Shown: positions 1 to 8,411, counted from the first letter of the stretch. The stretch is DNA of 49,892 nt from an uncultured Blautia sp. (GCF_934424005.1 NZ_CAKRXI010000023.1:1-49892), one strand, 5' to 3'. Notes: a model not told the origin generated them from the letters alone. A program made the numbers and translations.

Positions 1-231
1 TGGCTTATTAAAGTTACCCATTTTTACAATTCAAAAAAATTTCAAAATTCTCTTGACTGTTTATAGTTTGTCACCTCTTTATATTTTTTCTTTATATTTT
101 ATTGTATCGTATCGGGAATTATTGTGCAAGGGAGAGATTATTGGTTGTGTAAAGATATCTTCAATATGTCTAAATACTTATTGACATTTTCTCTTCTATC
201 ATTTATTGTAAAGACATAGAGAAATGGGTTT

Positions 232-762
232 TCACCACACTGATTGCTGTGGCCTGCTCGTTTCTTTTTTTATTGATATAACATCATATAAATATTTCTT
301 TCCATTCGCCGCATAATTAATCACCAAACGGGCAGAATAAATATTATATCTTACCAATTTTCCACCCTCAAATATTGGTAAGCCAACTCTTACATCATAT
401 CTGAACCATCCATTTTTAGCACTTTTATTATGGCGATTTTTATGATTATTTTGAAACACAGGATTGGTAGCAATTTCAATTAATTCAGGAATTGCTAATG
501 CCATATTTGCTTTTGCCTTAGTATTTGCTCCCATTAAAGCTTTCCTACTTTCTGATTCAGTGAATTCCTCAGGAAATTCGCCACCTATATGTATAATTTC
601 AGAGTCCGCTTTTATTTTATATGCCTTTCCTACATATTGTTTCAAATATTGTTTCACATTCTTCCAATTAATTTTTCTTTTCCCTTTGAATTGTATTGTT
701 TCAATTAAAACTAATAGTTTTTCATCTTCCGTAATTATTTTTACATTACGTCTTTCTTCCAA
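232..762 (-). CDS. LPD3-like mobile-element-associated protein
   Basis: A 176-residue soluble protein with no signal peptide or membrane segment. The C-terminal half, about residues 85-168, contains IATNPVF, then NRHNKSAKNGW, FRYDVRVGLP, and YNIYSARLVINYA followed by KKYLYDVISIKKET. This pattern resembles the large polyvalent protein-associated domain LPD3 found in phage and conjugative-element proteins of Firmicutes (recognition from memory, not a search). The N-terminal part is charged and unassigned. The start is TTG at 762, preceded by AAAAGGAG six bases upstream, which makes the start convincing. It stands alone, is AT-rich compared with the hydrogenase operon beside it, and has about 540 bases of gene-free DNA upstream. 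It is probably a remnant or cargo of a mobile element. Its function is unknown. Confidence 0.6.
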   Translation of the reverse strand: MEERRNVKIITEDEKLLVLIETIQFKGKRKINWKNVKQYLKQYVGKAYKIKADSEIIHIGGEFPEEFTESESRKALMGANTKAKANMALAIPELIEIATNPVFQNNHKNRHNKSAKNGWFRYDVRVGLPIFEGGKLVRYNIYSARLVINYAANGKKYLYDVISIKKETSRPQQSVW

Positions 763-1299
763 ATAAATCTCCTTTTATTGGCTATAGGGTACTTTCAATG
801 ACTATTATTGAATGATAAAATAGAAAATTTAGATATATTCTCAGAATTGATACTATATAGCATAACATATATATTTGTTCTTCACAACCATATTTTACTA
901 CTCAGAGCTCCATAATGAAATGCAACATAATGAATGTAATTATTCTATTCCTGAGGGTATAATTGAAATAGCTATATATAAAAAAACAGCCAGGGCACTA
1001 TGATTTTGATTGACTTTTCGGTGCAACGAAAATGAGCTGCACTGGATTATGATTCTGAAACCTGTCGAGGCTTCCAGGAATTCTTTCGTTCTAGCGATAA
1101 CTGCGTTGCACTGTCTGAGTGCTGTTAAGCACGAGTTTGCAAAAGCAGTTATCCATAGGCGAACGAAAGAATTTCGGAAACGCAGACCTGTTACAGAAGC
1201 AAATCCTGTGTCAGCTCATCTTCCAACACCTTGGCAATCATCTCATTTACCCCGGTGTTATACTTCTATATTACGCTCTCATCATACCCTCAAATCAAA
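763..1299. other. Gene-free AT-rich stretch with palindrome
   Basis: No credible gene is seen between the LPD3-like gene and the 3' end of the hydrogenase gene. The ORFs here lack ribosome binding sites and overlap a long imperfect palindrome (1080-1172). A hairpin-forming TTTTCG/CGAAAA pair lies at about 1015-1032. A minus-strand TTGTGA box with a weak TATGCT box 17 bases later, near 860-890, could serve the LPD3-like gene, but this is low confidence. Confidence 0.5.
1080..1172. repeat. Long imperfect palindrome (cruciform or RNA hairpin)
   Basis: ATTCTTTCGTTC at 1080-1091 pairs with GAACGAAAGAAT at 1161-1172. Inside it GATAACTGC (1096-1104) pairs with GCAGTTATC (1145-1153), TTGCA (1106-1110) with TGCAA (1138-1142), and GTGCT (1119-1123) with AGCAC (1128-1132). 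The four nested segments form one roughly 93-base hairpin about 130 bases downstream of the hydrogenase stop codon. No U-tract follows, so it is not a plain terminator. It may be a non-autonomous mobile repeat or an RNA element. Confidence 0.7.
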
Positions 1300-2988
1300 T
1301 CAATAAAACTCATTATGAAGCAGTTCATGCTCCTTGCCTTTGAGAAGTCCCTGGTAAAGTTCGAGTACCATCGGGTTCTCATCGGATTTCTTAATAATCG
1401 TTGTATTATCCGCATTATACAGACCTTTGGCTCTGGCAGCTTTTGTTCTGTCACCGGATCTGGTCGGCTGGCCACCACCCATGATACAGCCACGACGACA
1501 TGCCATAACTTCGATCAGATGATACTCTGCTTCGCCGTTCTTTACACGATCCATAACGATTCTTGCATTGGCAAGTCCGCTGGCTACGCAGATCTTAATT
1601 TCCATTCCTTTGTATGGTACAGAGAATTCCTTGATTCCCTCGTCTCCACGTACACCACACTCGGAGATTTCTCTCATTGTTTCTTTACTGTGGTCCGGAG
1701 TCAGACGACGAAGAACTGCCTCTGTAACACCACCGGTAACACCAAAGATAACACCACCGCCGGAACCGAATCCAAACGGCATATCACAAGCTTCTGGCTC
1801 AAGTCCTGCAAAGTCAAGGCCAAAGTTGTCGATCATACGAAGAAGCTCTGTGGTTGTGATAACGATATCGGTATCTTTCTCACCATGTGTATAGCTGTTC
1901 GGCCGAACGGCTTCTGCCTTCTTAGCCGTACATGGCATAATGGAAACCATTACAGTCTTCTTTCCCTGAGCATGTTCCGGATCACGGAAGTATTCCTTAA
2001 TAACAGCAGAAAGCATTCCCTGTGGGGATCTGCATGTAGAAATATTCGGAATATAATCCTTATACTGATCTGTAATAAATTTCACCCATGCCGGACAGCA
2101 GGATGTCAGGAGCGGAAGTTTTTCACCTTTTTCAATACGGTTAAGGAATTCTGCACTTTCTTCCATAATCGTAAGGTCAGCACTGAATGTGGTATCATAA
2201 ACTTCATCAAATCCCATGCGATGAAGCGCATTGACGATCTTGCCCATTACACTGCGGCCCTTCTGGAGTCCGTAATGATCGCCCACTGCAACACGTACTG
2301 CAGGTGCAATCTGCGCAACTACACGAATATCCGGATCTGCAAGTGCCTTAAAGACTTTGTCTGTATTCGTGTGGATGGAAATAGCTCCTGTCGGACAGAA
2401 TGCACGACACTGTCCACAGTTTACGCACTGTGTCTCTGCAATCTTTTTATTGAATGCAGGCATAACCATTGCTTCTGTTCCGCGGAATGCAAATCCAAGT
2501 GCGCCGATTCCCTGAATTTCCTCGCAGGCACGTACACAGTTTCCGCAGAGGATACATTTATTCGGATCGCGAACGATAGACGGAGAACTGAAATCCAGCT
2601 CATGCTGCTCTCTTGTGTTCTGGAAACGTACGGTTCTTACCCCGAGACGATGTGCCAGTTCCTGAAGTACACACTCACCACTCTTGATACAGGTTGTACA
2701 GTCACGGCAGTGTGCTGCAAGGAGCAGTTCCACGATCAGTTTACGATAGTTTCTTAATTTATTTGTGTTAGTATGAATAACCATACCATCGCGCGGTACT
2801 TCTGAACAGGAAGCAAAGGTTTTGCCTCTGTCGTCCTCTACTGTACATAAACGGCATGCTCCAAATGTAGAGAGCTCTGAATGATAGCACAGTGTCGGAA
2901 TATCAATGCCTGCGTTACGGATAACGGTCAGGACGTTTTTTTCATCGGTAAATTCAACTTTTCTACCGTCAATTGTCATTGTACCCAT
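1300..2988 (-). CDS. hydA: [FeFe] hydrogenase catalytic subunit (bifurcating type)
   Basis: A 562-residue H2-forming or H2-oxidising subunit. An N-terminal [2Fe-2S] domain has Cys at 34, 45, 48 and 61. It is followed by a His-Cys cluster motif around 93-106 and two [4Fe-4S] motifs (Cys 145/148/151/155 and 188/191/194/198). The H-cluster signatures are TSCCPAW at 295-301, MPCTAKK at 351-357 and MACRRGC at 495-501. Architecture and its hydB and hydC neighbours fit group A3 NAD/ferredoxin electron-bifurcating hydrogenases. The third signature has Arg-Arg where many enzymes have Pro-Gly. The start ATG at 2988 has AAGGAGG seven bases upstream; the gap from hydB is 15 bases. It is the last gene of hydCBA, and it supplies or consumes H2 for the Wood-Ljungdahl pathway encoded next door. 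Confidence 0.93.
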   Translation of the reverse strand: MGTMTIDGRKVEFTDEKNVLTVIRNAGIDIPTLCYHSELSTFGACRLCTVEDDRGKTFASCSEVPRDGMVIHTNTNKLRNYRKLIVELLLAAHCRDCTTCIKSGECVLQELAHRLGVRTVRFQNTREQHELDFSSPSIVRDPNKCILCGNCVRACEEIQGIGALGFAFRGTEAMVMPAFNKKIAETQCVNCGQCRAFCPTGAISIHTNTDKVFKALADPDIRVVAQIAPAVRVAVGDHYGLQKGRSVMGKIVNALHRMGFDEVYDTTFSADLTIMEESAEFLNRIEKGEKLPLLTSCCPAWVKFITDQYKDYIPNISTCRSPQGMLSAVIKEYFRDPEHAQGKKTVMVSIMPCTAKKAEAVRPNSYTHGEKDTDIVITTTELLRMIDNFGLDFAGLEPEACDMPFGFGSGGGVIFGVTGGVTEAVLRRLTPDHSKETMREISECGVRGDEGIKEFSVPYKGMEIKICVASGLANARIVMDRVKNGEAEYHLIEVMACRRGCIMGGGQPTRSGDRTKAARAKGLYNADNTTIIKKSDENPMVLELYQGLLKGKEHELLHNEFY

Positions 2989-3003
2989 AATTCAGCCTCC
3001 TTC

Positions 3004-4875
3004 CTATGCTTCCACATAAACCGCATCAAAGTTACAGTTATCTTTACAGGAACCGCATTTGATACATACGTCATTGTTGATGTGATACGGAGATTTGATC
3101 TTTCCGCTGATTGCACCTGCCGGGCAGTTCTTCGCGCACTTACCGCAGCCAATACAGAATTCCGGATTAATGTGGAATTTACGAAGTGCTGTACAGACTT
3201 TTGCACGGCATTTCTTATCCTTAATATGTTCCTCGTATTCATCACGGAAGCGTTTCAGAGTACTGATAACCGGAAGCGGTGCACTCTTACCAAGTCCGCA
3301 GAGAGCCATGCTCTGTACCATAGTAGCAAGCTCTTCCAGTTCATCAAGGTCTGACATTTCACCTTTACCATCTACGATTCTCTCGAGAATCTCCAGCATA
3401 CGCTTTGTTCCTTCACGACACGGAACGCATTTACCACAGCTCTCACGTTGTGTAAAGTTCATAAAGAATCTGGCAACCTCAACCATACAGGTATTTTCAT
3501 CCATAACTACCAGGCCGCCGGAACCCATAATCGCGTCGAGTGATTTAACGGAGTCAAAGTCAAGCGGACGGTCGATCTGATCTTCGATCAGACATCCACC
3601 GGATGGTCCACCGATCTGTACACCTTTGAAAGCAGCTCCGCTCTTCAGGCCACCACCGATATCATAAATGATATGACGAAGGCTGGTACCCATTGGTACT
3701 TCGATCAGACCTGTGTTTTCGATTGCACCGGTCAGGGAGAAGGTCTTGGTTCCCGGGCTTCCTTCTGTTCCAATGGTACGGAACCAGTCAGCACCCTGAA
3801 GAATAATCTTCGGAACGTTTGCATATGTTTCTACGTTATTCAGAACGGTAGGTTTCTCCCAGAGACCTTTTTCTACTGTACGCGGTGGTTTGACACGCGG
3901 CATGCCTCGCTTACCTTCGATGGATGCAGTGAGGGCAGAACCTTCACCACAAACAAAGGCACCTGCACCACGATTGATATGTAAATGGAAATTCACACCG
4001 GAACCAAGGATATTGTCACCAAGCAGTCCATAAGCTTCAGCCTGTTCGATAGCCATACGGAGACGTTTAACGGAAAGCGGATATTCTGCACGAACATAAA
4101 TGTATCCGTTCTCTGCGCCAACTGCATATGCGGCAATGGTCATACCTTCGATCATCTTATATGGATCACCTTCCATTACGGAACCATCCATGAATGCACC
4201 CGGGTCGCCTTCATCACCATTACATACTACATAACGAACTTTTTCTTTCTGACGAGCAACCTGAGACCATTTTTTACCAGCCGGGAAACCAGCTCCGCCT
4301 CGTCCGCGAAGTCCGGATTTTGTTACTTCATCGATAACATCCTGTGGGGACATATCGAAGAAAGCTTTTGCCATAGCCTGAAAACCGCCAACAGCAATAT
4401 ATTCATCAATAGATTCTGCATTAATATTACCGCAGTTCTCAAGAACGATTCTTGTCTGCTGATTCAGGAAAGGAATGTCAGAAGGATGTGGACAGGCGGT
4501 ATCATGATCACGATAAAACAGTCTGCTTACCGGCTCTCCTTCTATAACAGTACGCTCTACGATCTCTTTACAGTCTTCTACCTGTACATGAACATACTGA
4601 TAATCATAAGGTTCAATCTTCATCAGAGGTCCTAATTCACAAAGGCCCTGACATCCTGTCTTAACAACACCGACATGCGGAACATCTTTCTGCATTTCCA
4701 CGCTTACCCAGTCAAGATTCTCGCACAGTTTCGCCATCTCGTCATAAATCTTCTGTGCGCCGGAAGCGATACATCCGGTACCGGAACAGACAAGCACACG
4801 ACAGGTAAAAGATTCCAGGGTATTTTTTGCTTCAGCCTGCTTATTGAGCAGATCTTCTTTACTCACAATACTCAT
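3004..4875 (-). CDS. hydB: Bifurcating hydrogenase flavoprotein subunit (NuoF-like)
   Basis: A 623-residue NADH-handling subunit. The N-terminal thioredoxin-like [2Fe-2S] domain has CSGTGC and GCQGLCELG. The NuoF-like core carries GLRGRGGAGFPAGKKW and CNGDEGDPGAF for FMN and NAD binding, then the [4Fe-4S] motif SCGKCVPCREGTKRM. The C-terminus has two ferredoxin-type motifs, CIGCGKCAKNCP and CIKCGSCKDNC. This is the standard HydB layout of Thermotoga and acetogen hydrogenases, in which the bifurcating site couples NAD and ferredoxin to H2. Its start overlaps the hydC stop by four bases (ATGA), indicating translational coupling. No key motif is missing. Confidence 0.94.
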   Translation of the reverse strand: MSIVSKEDLLNKQAEAKNTLESFTCRVLVCSGTGCIASGAQKIYDEMAKLCENLDWVSVEMQKDVPHVGVVKTGCQGLCELGPLMKIEPYDYQYVHVQVEDCKEIVERTVIEGEPVSRLFYRDHDTACPHPSDIPFLNQQTRIVLENCGNINAESIDEYIAVGGFQAMAKAFFDMSPQDVIDEVTKSGLRGRGGAGFPAGKKWSQVARQKEKVRYVVCNGDEGDPGAFMDGSVMEGDPYKMIEGMTIAAYAVGAENGYIYVRAEYPLSVKRLRMAIEQAEAYGLLGDNILGSGVNFHLHINRGAGAFVCGEGSALTASIEGKRGMPRVKPPRTVEKGLWEKPTVLNNVETYANVPKIILQGADWFRTIGTEGSPGTKTFSLTGAIENTGLIEVPMGTSLRHIIYDIGGGLKSGAAFKGVQIGGPSGGCLIEDQIDRPLDFDSVKSLDAIMGSGGLVVMDENTCMVEVARFFMNFTQRESCGKCVPCREGTKRMLEILERIVDGKGEMSDLDELEELATMVQSMALCGLGKSAPLPVISTLKRFRDEYEEHIKDKKCRAKVCTALRKFHINPEFCIGCGKCAKNCPAGAISGKIKSPYHINNDVCIKCGSCKDNCNFDAVYVEA

Positions 4876-5351
4876 ACCGTCTCACCTCTCAATTCATTTA
4901 ACAGATCGATTGCCTTTTCTGGTGTCATTTTCGGATGTACTTCGTCATTTACTGTAAGTGTTGGCGCCAATCCGCATGCACCAAGGCAGGATACAGTTTC
5001 TACCGTAAAGAGCATATCATCCGTTGTATGCTTCTTGTTACTGAGTCCAAGTTCCTTCATAAGAGCTTCTTTGACCGGCATGGATTTACGCACATGACAG
5101 GCTGTTCCATCACAGACTTTGATGACGTATTTTCCTTTTGGCTCAAAGGAAAAGTTCTCATAGAAAGTGGCTACACTGTAAGCCTTTGCTTCTGTAACTC
5201 CAATCTTGGATGCAACATACGTCAGAAGCTCTCCAGGAAGATAACGGTACTCCGCCTGGATATCCTGCATGATTGGGATCAATGATGCAGGTTTCGGTCC
5301 GTAATGCTCGATGATCTCATCTGTCTTCGCGTAATAAGACTGATCTAACAT
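4872..5351 (-). CDS. hydC: Bifurcating hydrogenase [2Fe-2S] subunit (NuoE-like)
   Basis: A 159-residue thioredoxin-fold [2Fe-2S] protein. The cluster cysteines are in CDGTACHVRKS and SCLGACGLAP, the usual NuoE/HydC spacing. The length matches the family. It passes electrons between HydB and the rest of the hydrogenase. It is the first gene of hydCBA: its start ATG at 5351 follows AAGGAGGGAATTGA, and a strong promoter lies at 5429-5457. The upstream terminator at 5662-5695 separates it from the Wood-Ljungdahl genes. Confidence 0.93.
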   Translation of the reverse strand: MLDQSYYAKTDEIIEHYGPKPASLIPIMQDIQAEYRYLPGELLTYVASKIGVTEAKAYSVATFYENFSFEPKGKYVIKVCDGTACHVRKSMPVKEALMKELGLSNKKHTTDDMLFTVETVSCLGACGLAPTLTVNDEVHPKMTPEKAIDLLNELRGETV

Positions 5352-5428
5352 TCAATTCCCTCCTTGTTTAAAAATAAATTTTCTGTGCTTATCGTTTTTG
5401 TCTAATTTACACAGCTTTGCTATATTTG

Positions 5429-5457
5429 ATTATACATTAAATATATATTTTTAACAA
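5429..5457 (-). promoter_or_regulatory. Promoter of hydCBA
   Basis: The -35 box TTGTTA (5452-5457) and perfect -10 box TATAAT (5429-5434) are 17 bases apart on the minus strand. The predicted start near 5422 gives a leader of about 70 bases before hydC. Apart from this promoter I see nothing in the AT-rich gap 5352-5660. Confidence 0.8.
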
Positions 5458-5661
5458 GAAAAATATCGAAAATTTGAATCAATTTATTTAATTTTTTTAT
5501 TTTTCGCGACTATTTCGTGATATTTTTAACATATTGCACATTTTTTTATCAATCTTGTTTTCTTCCACTAACTTTCACATAATTTGTTATTTTCATGCAA
5601 CCAGATATTGAGCTGAAGTTTTTTTACGTTATCGGAACATTACGGAGTAATTTCCTGTAAC

Positions 5662-5695
5662 AAAAAAGAGCGAGGTCACGTGCCTCACTCTTTAT
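5662..5695 (-). terminator. Terminator after the glucosaminidase gene
   Basis: On the minus strand AAAGAGTGAGG pairs with CCTCGCTCTTT around a short loop and is followed by a T-run. It lies seven bases after the stop of the last gene of the Wood-Ljungdahl train and marks its end. Confidence 0.85.
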
Positions 5696-5701
5696 CGCTG
5701 C

Positions 5702-6511
5702 TTACTCCGCTTTCAGATCACTGAGCAATTTTCTTAATTTTTCTCCATAGTTGGATCCGGCGGCCCAGCCTCCCCCGTTCGGGTTCTCCTGCTGTCCCAG
5801 CCATTCTACATATGGAGCACTCCCTCTGGTCACCATATCAAAACGTGTATCCACGCAGTCCTGATTCAGCACATCTTCGCATGCATAAGCCTTCAGATGC
5901 TGTACCTGTGCGCGGATTCCGGTCCGCACATCCGGGTAAGATACTCCGGCAACACCACCGCCTGTCGTTCCAATCCCGGCAAAATTATACTGCGATATTC
6001 CGGAATCACCGCCGTACTGCAGCCATCCAGTCTCCAGCATTGCCTGTTCAAAAACAACTTCTCCACGGACACCTTCTGCATTCGCTTCTTCCAGAATGAT
6101 CGTACAAAAATCATCTATGGTCGCTGCACCACCATCTTTTAATGAAGCTGAAGGATATTCTGCTCCATGTTCTTCATACTGCGAAGTCATCTGTGCAAGT
6201 GAAACGGTCGTATCTCCCATGATCGTATAATATCCATAAGTGTTATCTGTAGAATCGTCTACAAAGTTCGGATCAGAAGTAAAATCCGGTGCTTCCAGAC
6301 TTGACGGTTTGTGGATCTGTCCCTCACCGGAATGATCAATCTCTGCACTGTCCGTTGTTGTATTGGAACTGCCAAAGACGCTTTCTGACGTTCCATCCTC
6401 TTCAACCACATCAATCTCTGCCCCAGATGCCAGACAAGGTGCCCCAGTTATAAGGGCACCCGTCAGTATTATCTGAGAACAAAAGAGCACTGCTTTTTTG
6501 TTTCTGATCAT
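5702..6511 (-). CDS. Secreted glucosaminidase-domain protein
   Basis: A 269-residue exported protein. Residues 1-30 look like a signal peptide: MIRNKK, a hydrophobic stretch, then CLASGAE. It is followed by an acidic Ser/Thr-rich linker to about residue 100. The C-terminal domain, about 128-269, contains ILEEANAEGVRGEVVFEQAM, LETGWLQYGGD, YNFAGIGT and YPDVRTGIRAQVQHLKAYA, matching the N-acetylglucosaminidase fold of FlgJ/LytG-type peptidoglycan hydrolases. The Glu in LETGW is the likely catalytic residue. Its start overlaps the folD stop (ATGA), so it is translationally coupled to a C1-metabolism gene, which is odd for a wall enzyme. A terminator follows directly. The domain is clear; its role in this operon is unknown. 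Confidence 0.82.
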   Translation of the reverse strand: MIRNKKAVLFCSQIILTGALITGAPCLASGAEIDVVEEDGTSESVFGSSNTTTDSAEIDHSGEGQIHKPSSLEAPDFTSDPNFVDDSTDNTYGYYTIMGDTTVSLAQMTSQYEEHGAEYPSASLKDGGAATIDDFCTIILEEANAEGVRGEVVFEQAMLETGWLQYGGDSGISQYNFAGIGTTGGGVAGVSYPDVRTGIRAQVQHLKAYACEDVLNQDCVDTRFDMVTRGSAPYVEWLGQQENPNGGGWAAGSNYGEKLRKLLSDLKAE

Positions 6512-7362
6512 CCATTAACCTTTCTCATTGCTGCTTCTACTACATGTCCTACCAGAACAGATGTTGTAACGCTTCCAACCCCGCCCGGTACCGGAGTGAT
6601 TGCATCAACGATCGGCTCAACTGCTGCATAGTCAACATCTCCGCAAAGTTTGCCTTCTGCATTTACGTTGATTCCTACATCGATGATCGTCTGTCCTTCT
6701 CTGACATATTCAGCACCTACAACACCTGCACGTCCTGCTGCTACGATCACGATATCAGCTTCTTTTGCTACAGATGGCATATCTACTGTTTTTGTATGGC
6801 AGATAGTTACCGTTGCGTTTTTCTTAACCAGCATCATTGCTGCCGGTTTACCAACTACAAGGCTTCTTCCGATAACAACGGCTTTTTTACCTGTGCAGTC
6901 GATTCCGTAATGATCAAGGATTTCCATACATGCCTGCGGTGTACATGGCGGGAAACCGATTTTCTTTCCTGTATAAACGCCAGACATGGAAAGGTCTGTC
7001 ATACAGTCAACGTCTTTTTCTGCTGCAAGTGCATTTTCGATCACTGCCTGATCCAGATGTTTCGGCAGCGGACGGAACAGAAGAACGCCATGAATATGGT
7101 CATCTTTGTTTACTTTGTCAATTGTTGCAAGGAGTTCTTCCTGTGATACATCTCCTGGAAGAAGGATTTTTTCGCATGCTACCCCAAGTGTTTCGCAACG
7201 TTTTGTTGCACCTTTTTCGTAAGAAATATCACTTGGATTTTCGCCTACACGAATGATGCACAGAGTCGGGTTAACACCTTTTCCCTGTAACTCAGCTACA
7301 TTGGCTTTGATTCTTTCATTCAGTGCTGCTGTTACTTCTTTACCTAATAACTGCTTTGCCAT
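6508..7362 (-). CDS. folD: Methylene-THF dehydrogenase (FolD family)
   Basis: A 284-residue cytosolic enzyme that interconverts methylene-THF and methenyl-THF in the methyl branch. Family marks are DVDCMTDLSM, GFPPCTPQACMEIL, the NAD(P)-binding VVIGRSLVVGKPAAMML and the C-terminal PVPGGVGSVTT. The length is normal. In bifunctional FolD the YxxxK motif supplies the lysine needed for cyclohydrolase activity. Here the segment is SYEKGATK, with Tyr48 present and Ala at position 52, so the cyclohydrolase activity may be lost. A separate cyclohydrolase gene (fchA) lies directly upstream and would complement it. The stop overlaps the following glucosaminidase start by four bases. GGAGG lies 11 bases before the ATG. 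Confidence 0.92.
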   Translation of the reverse strand: MAKQLLGKEVTAALNERIKANVAELQGKGVNPTLCIIRVGENPSDISYEKGATKRCETLGVACEKILLPGDVSQEELLATIDKVNKDDHIHGVLLFRPLPKHLDQAVIENALAAEKDVDCMTDLSMSGVYTGKKIGFPPCTPQACMEILDHYGIDCTGKKAVVIGRSLVVGKPAAMMLVKKNATVTICHTKTVDMPSVAKEADIVIVAAGRAGVVGAEYVREGQTIIDVGINVNAEGKLCGDVDYAAVEPIVDAITPVPGGVGSVTTSVLVGHVVEAAMRKVNG

Positions 7363-7444
7363 TTTAACTATTTCCTCCGCTCATTATTTGTTACTTTACA
7401 AATATGAATTGCTCTGCAATACACGCTTATCGCAATCCTTATTC

Positions 7445-8074
7445 TTATTTAAGACGTCCGAGAACGCTTTCGAATGTTTCATCTGCAATCTTTGTGTATT
7501 TTTCAAGCATTGCATCTGCTTTTTTGTTGAGTTCTTCAGCATATTCTCTGTTTGCCATGGATTTCGTATTGATGTATACGTTCAGGCTTGCACCCTGTAA
7601 GGCTGCTTTGCAGAAAGCTGCACCAACACCAGCATCACTGATTGCCAGTTTGGATCCTTTGGCAGCAAACTCTACGATCAGATCAATTGCTTCACAGCAT
7701 TTTTCCATGATTTCCATCGGAACAGAGCATGCATCTTTCAGCACGATTTCCATAACACGTGCTTTTTCTGCTTTTTCTTCCTCTGTTTCTCTTGGCATAC
7801 CATATGCTTTGGAAAGTGGTTCAAAAACTTCCGCATCTCTTTCGATCAGACGCAGAAAATCTTTCTGAAGCTGATCACATTTTGCTTTCAGCTCCCACAT
7901 TTCATCTTCTACATCTGCATATTTCTTTTTGCCTACCGTAAGGCTTCCTACCATGTTACCAAGTGCAGTTCCGACTGCTCCAACCAGCGCAGAAGCTCCG
8001 CCGCCGCCCGGTACCGGGGCTTTGGATGCGAGAACTTCAACAAATTCTGTACATGTACTTGTGGAAAATCCCAT
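7445..8074 (-). CDS. fchA: Methenyl-THF cyclohydrolase (FchA type)
   Basis: A 209-residue cytosolic enzyme of the cyclodeaminase/cyclohydrolase family that converts formyl-THF to methenyl-THF. The N-terminal signature APVPGGGGASALVGAVGTAL is followed by an acidic helical region, ISDAGVGAAF, and LNVYINTKSM. These features and the length fit FchA. It sits between fhs and folD, the pathway order formyl-THF, methenyl-THF, methylene-THF. AGGAGG precedes the ATG by six bases. The 485-base gap upstream is filled with hairpins, so its expression may be separated from that of fhs. Confidence 0.93.
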   Translation of the reverse strand: MGFSTSTCTEFVEVLASKAPVPGGGGASALVGAVGTALGNMVGSLTVGKKKYADVEDEMWELKAKCDQLQKDFLRLIERDAEVFEPLSKAYGMPRETEEEKAEKARVMEIVLKDACSVPMEIMEKCCEAIDLIVEFAAKGSKLAISDAGVGAAFCKAALQGASLNVYINTKSMANREYAEELNKKADAMLEKYTKIADETFESVLGRLK

Positions 8075-8143
8075 TTTTTCTCCTCCTGAAAAAAGTGATC
8101 CAATAAAAGGATTTTTTTATTTTTCTTTTTTATAATAATATTT

Positions 8144-8210
8144 TTAGGATGAATCCTAAGACCTGTTCATATTTGGAAATATGAGAGATATTTATCGGTT
8201 TGGAAACCGA
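8144..8210. repeat. Three consecutive short-loop palindromes
   Basis: TTAGGAT-GA-ATCCTAA (8144-8159), TCATATTT-GG-AAATATGA (8167-8184) and TCGGTTT-GG-AAACCGA (8195-8210) are perfect palindromes with two-base centres. Their centres are 24-27 bases apart. They lie upstream of fchA and could be protein operators or RNA hairpins. Confidence 0.75.
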
Positions 8211-8223
8211 AAGAAACTTAATA

Positions 8224-8292
8224 CGAGGGGAGTCGCTCAGAGTTGCGGAGGCCGCTCTCCCCTCGCGCACCCCACCGGGCCACGCAATCAAG
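8224..8292 (+). repeat. GC-rich palindromic unit, copy 1
   Basis: CGAGGGGAG (8224-8232) pairs with CTCCCCTCG (8257-8265). The loop contains GTTGCGGAGGCCG, and CCACGC follows at about 8280. A related unit in opposite orientation lies at 8412-8478, sharing GTTGCGNAGGCCG, the C-rich arm and CCACGC. Confidence 0.65.
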
Positions 8293-8411
8293 AAATATAC
8301 GGTACTGACAGTCAACGTTACCTGTCGATACCAACACCACATATTCCCTGGCTCTTAGTACAACAAACTTAAAAATTTCTCAAATAGAAACTCTATGTTT
8401 TTCATCTTTTC

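Noticed and set aside
181..209. TTGACA-N17-TATTGT promoter-like pair on the plus strand
   Set aside because: It would transcribe antisense to the LPD3-like gene with no gene downstream; likely chance in AT-rich DNA.
1231..2757. Long plus-strand reading frame (508 codons) opposite hydA
   Set aside because: It is the antisense shadow of the hydrogenase gene, rich in Cys/His/Ser without any domain, and has no ribosome binding site.
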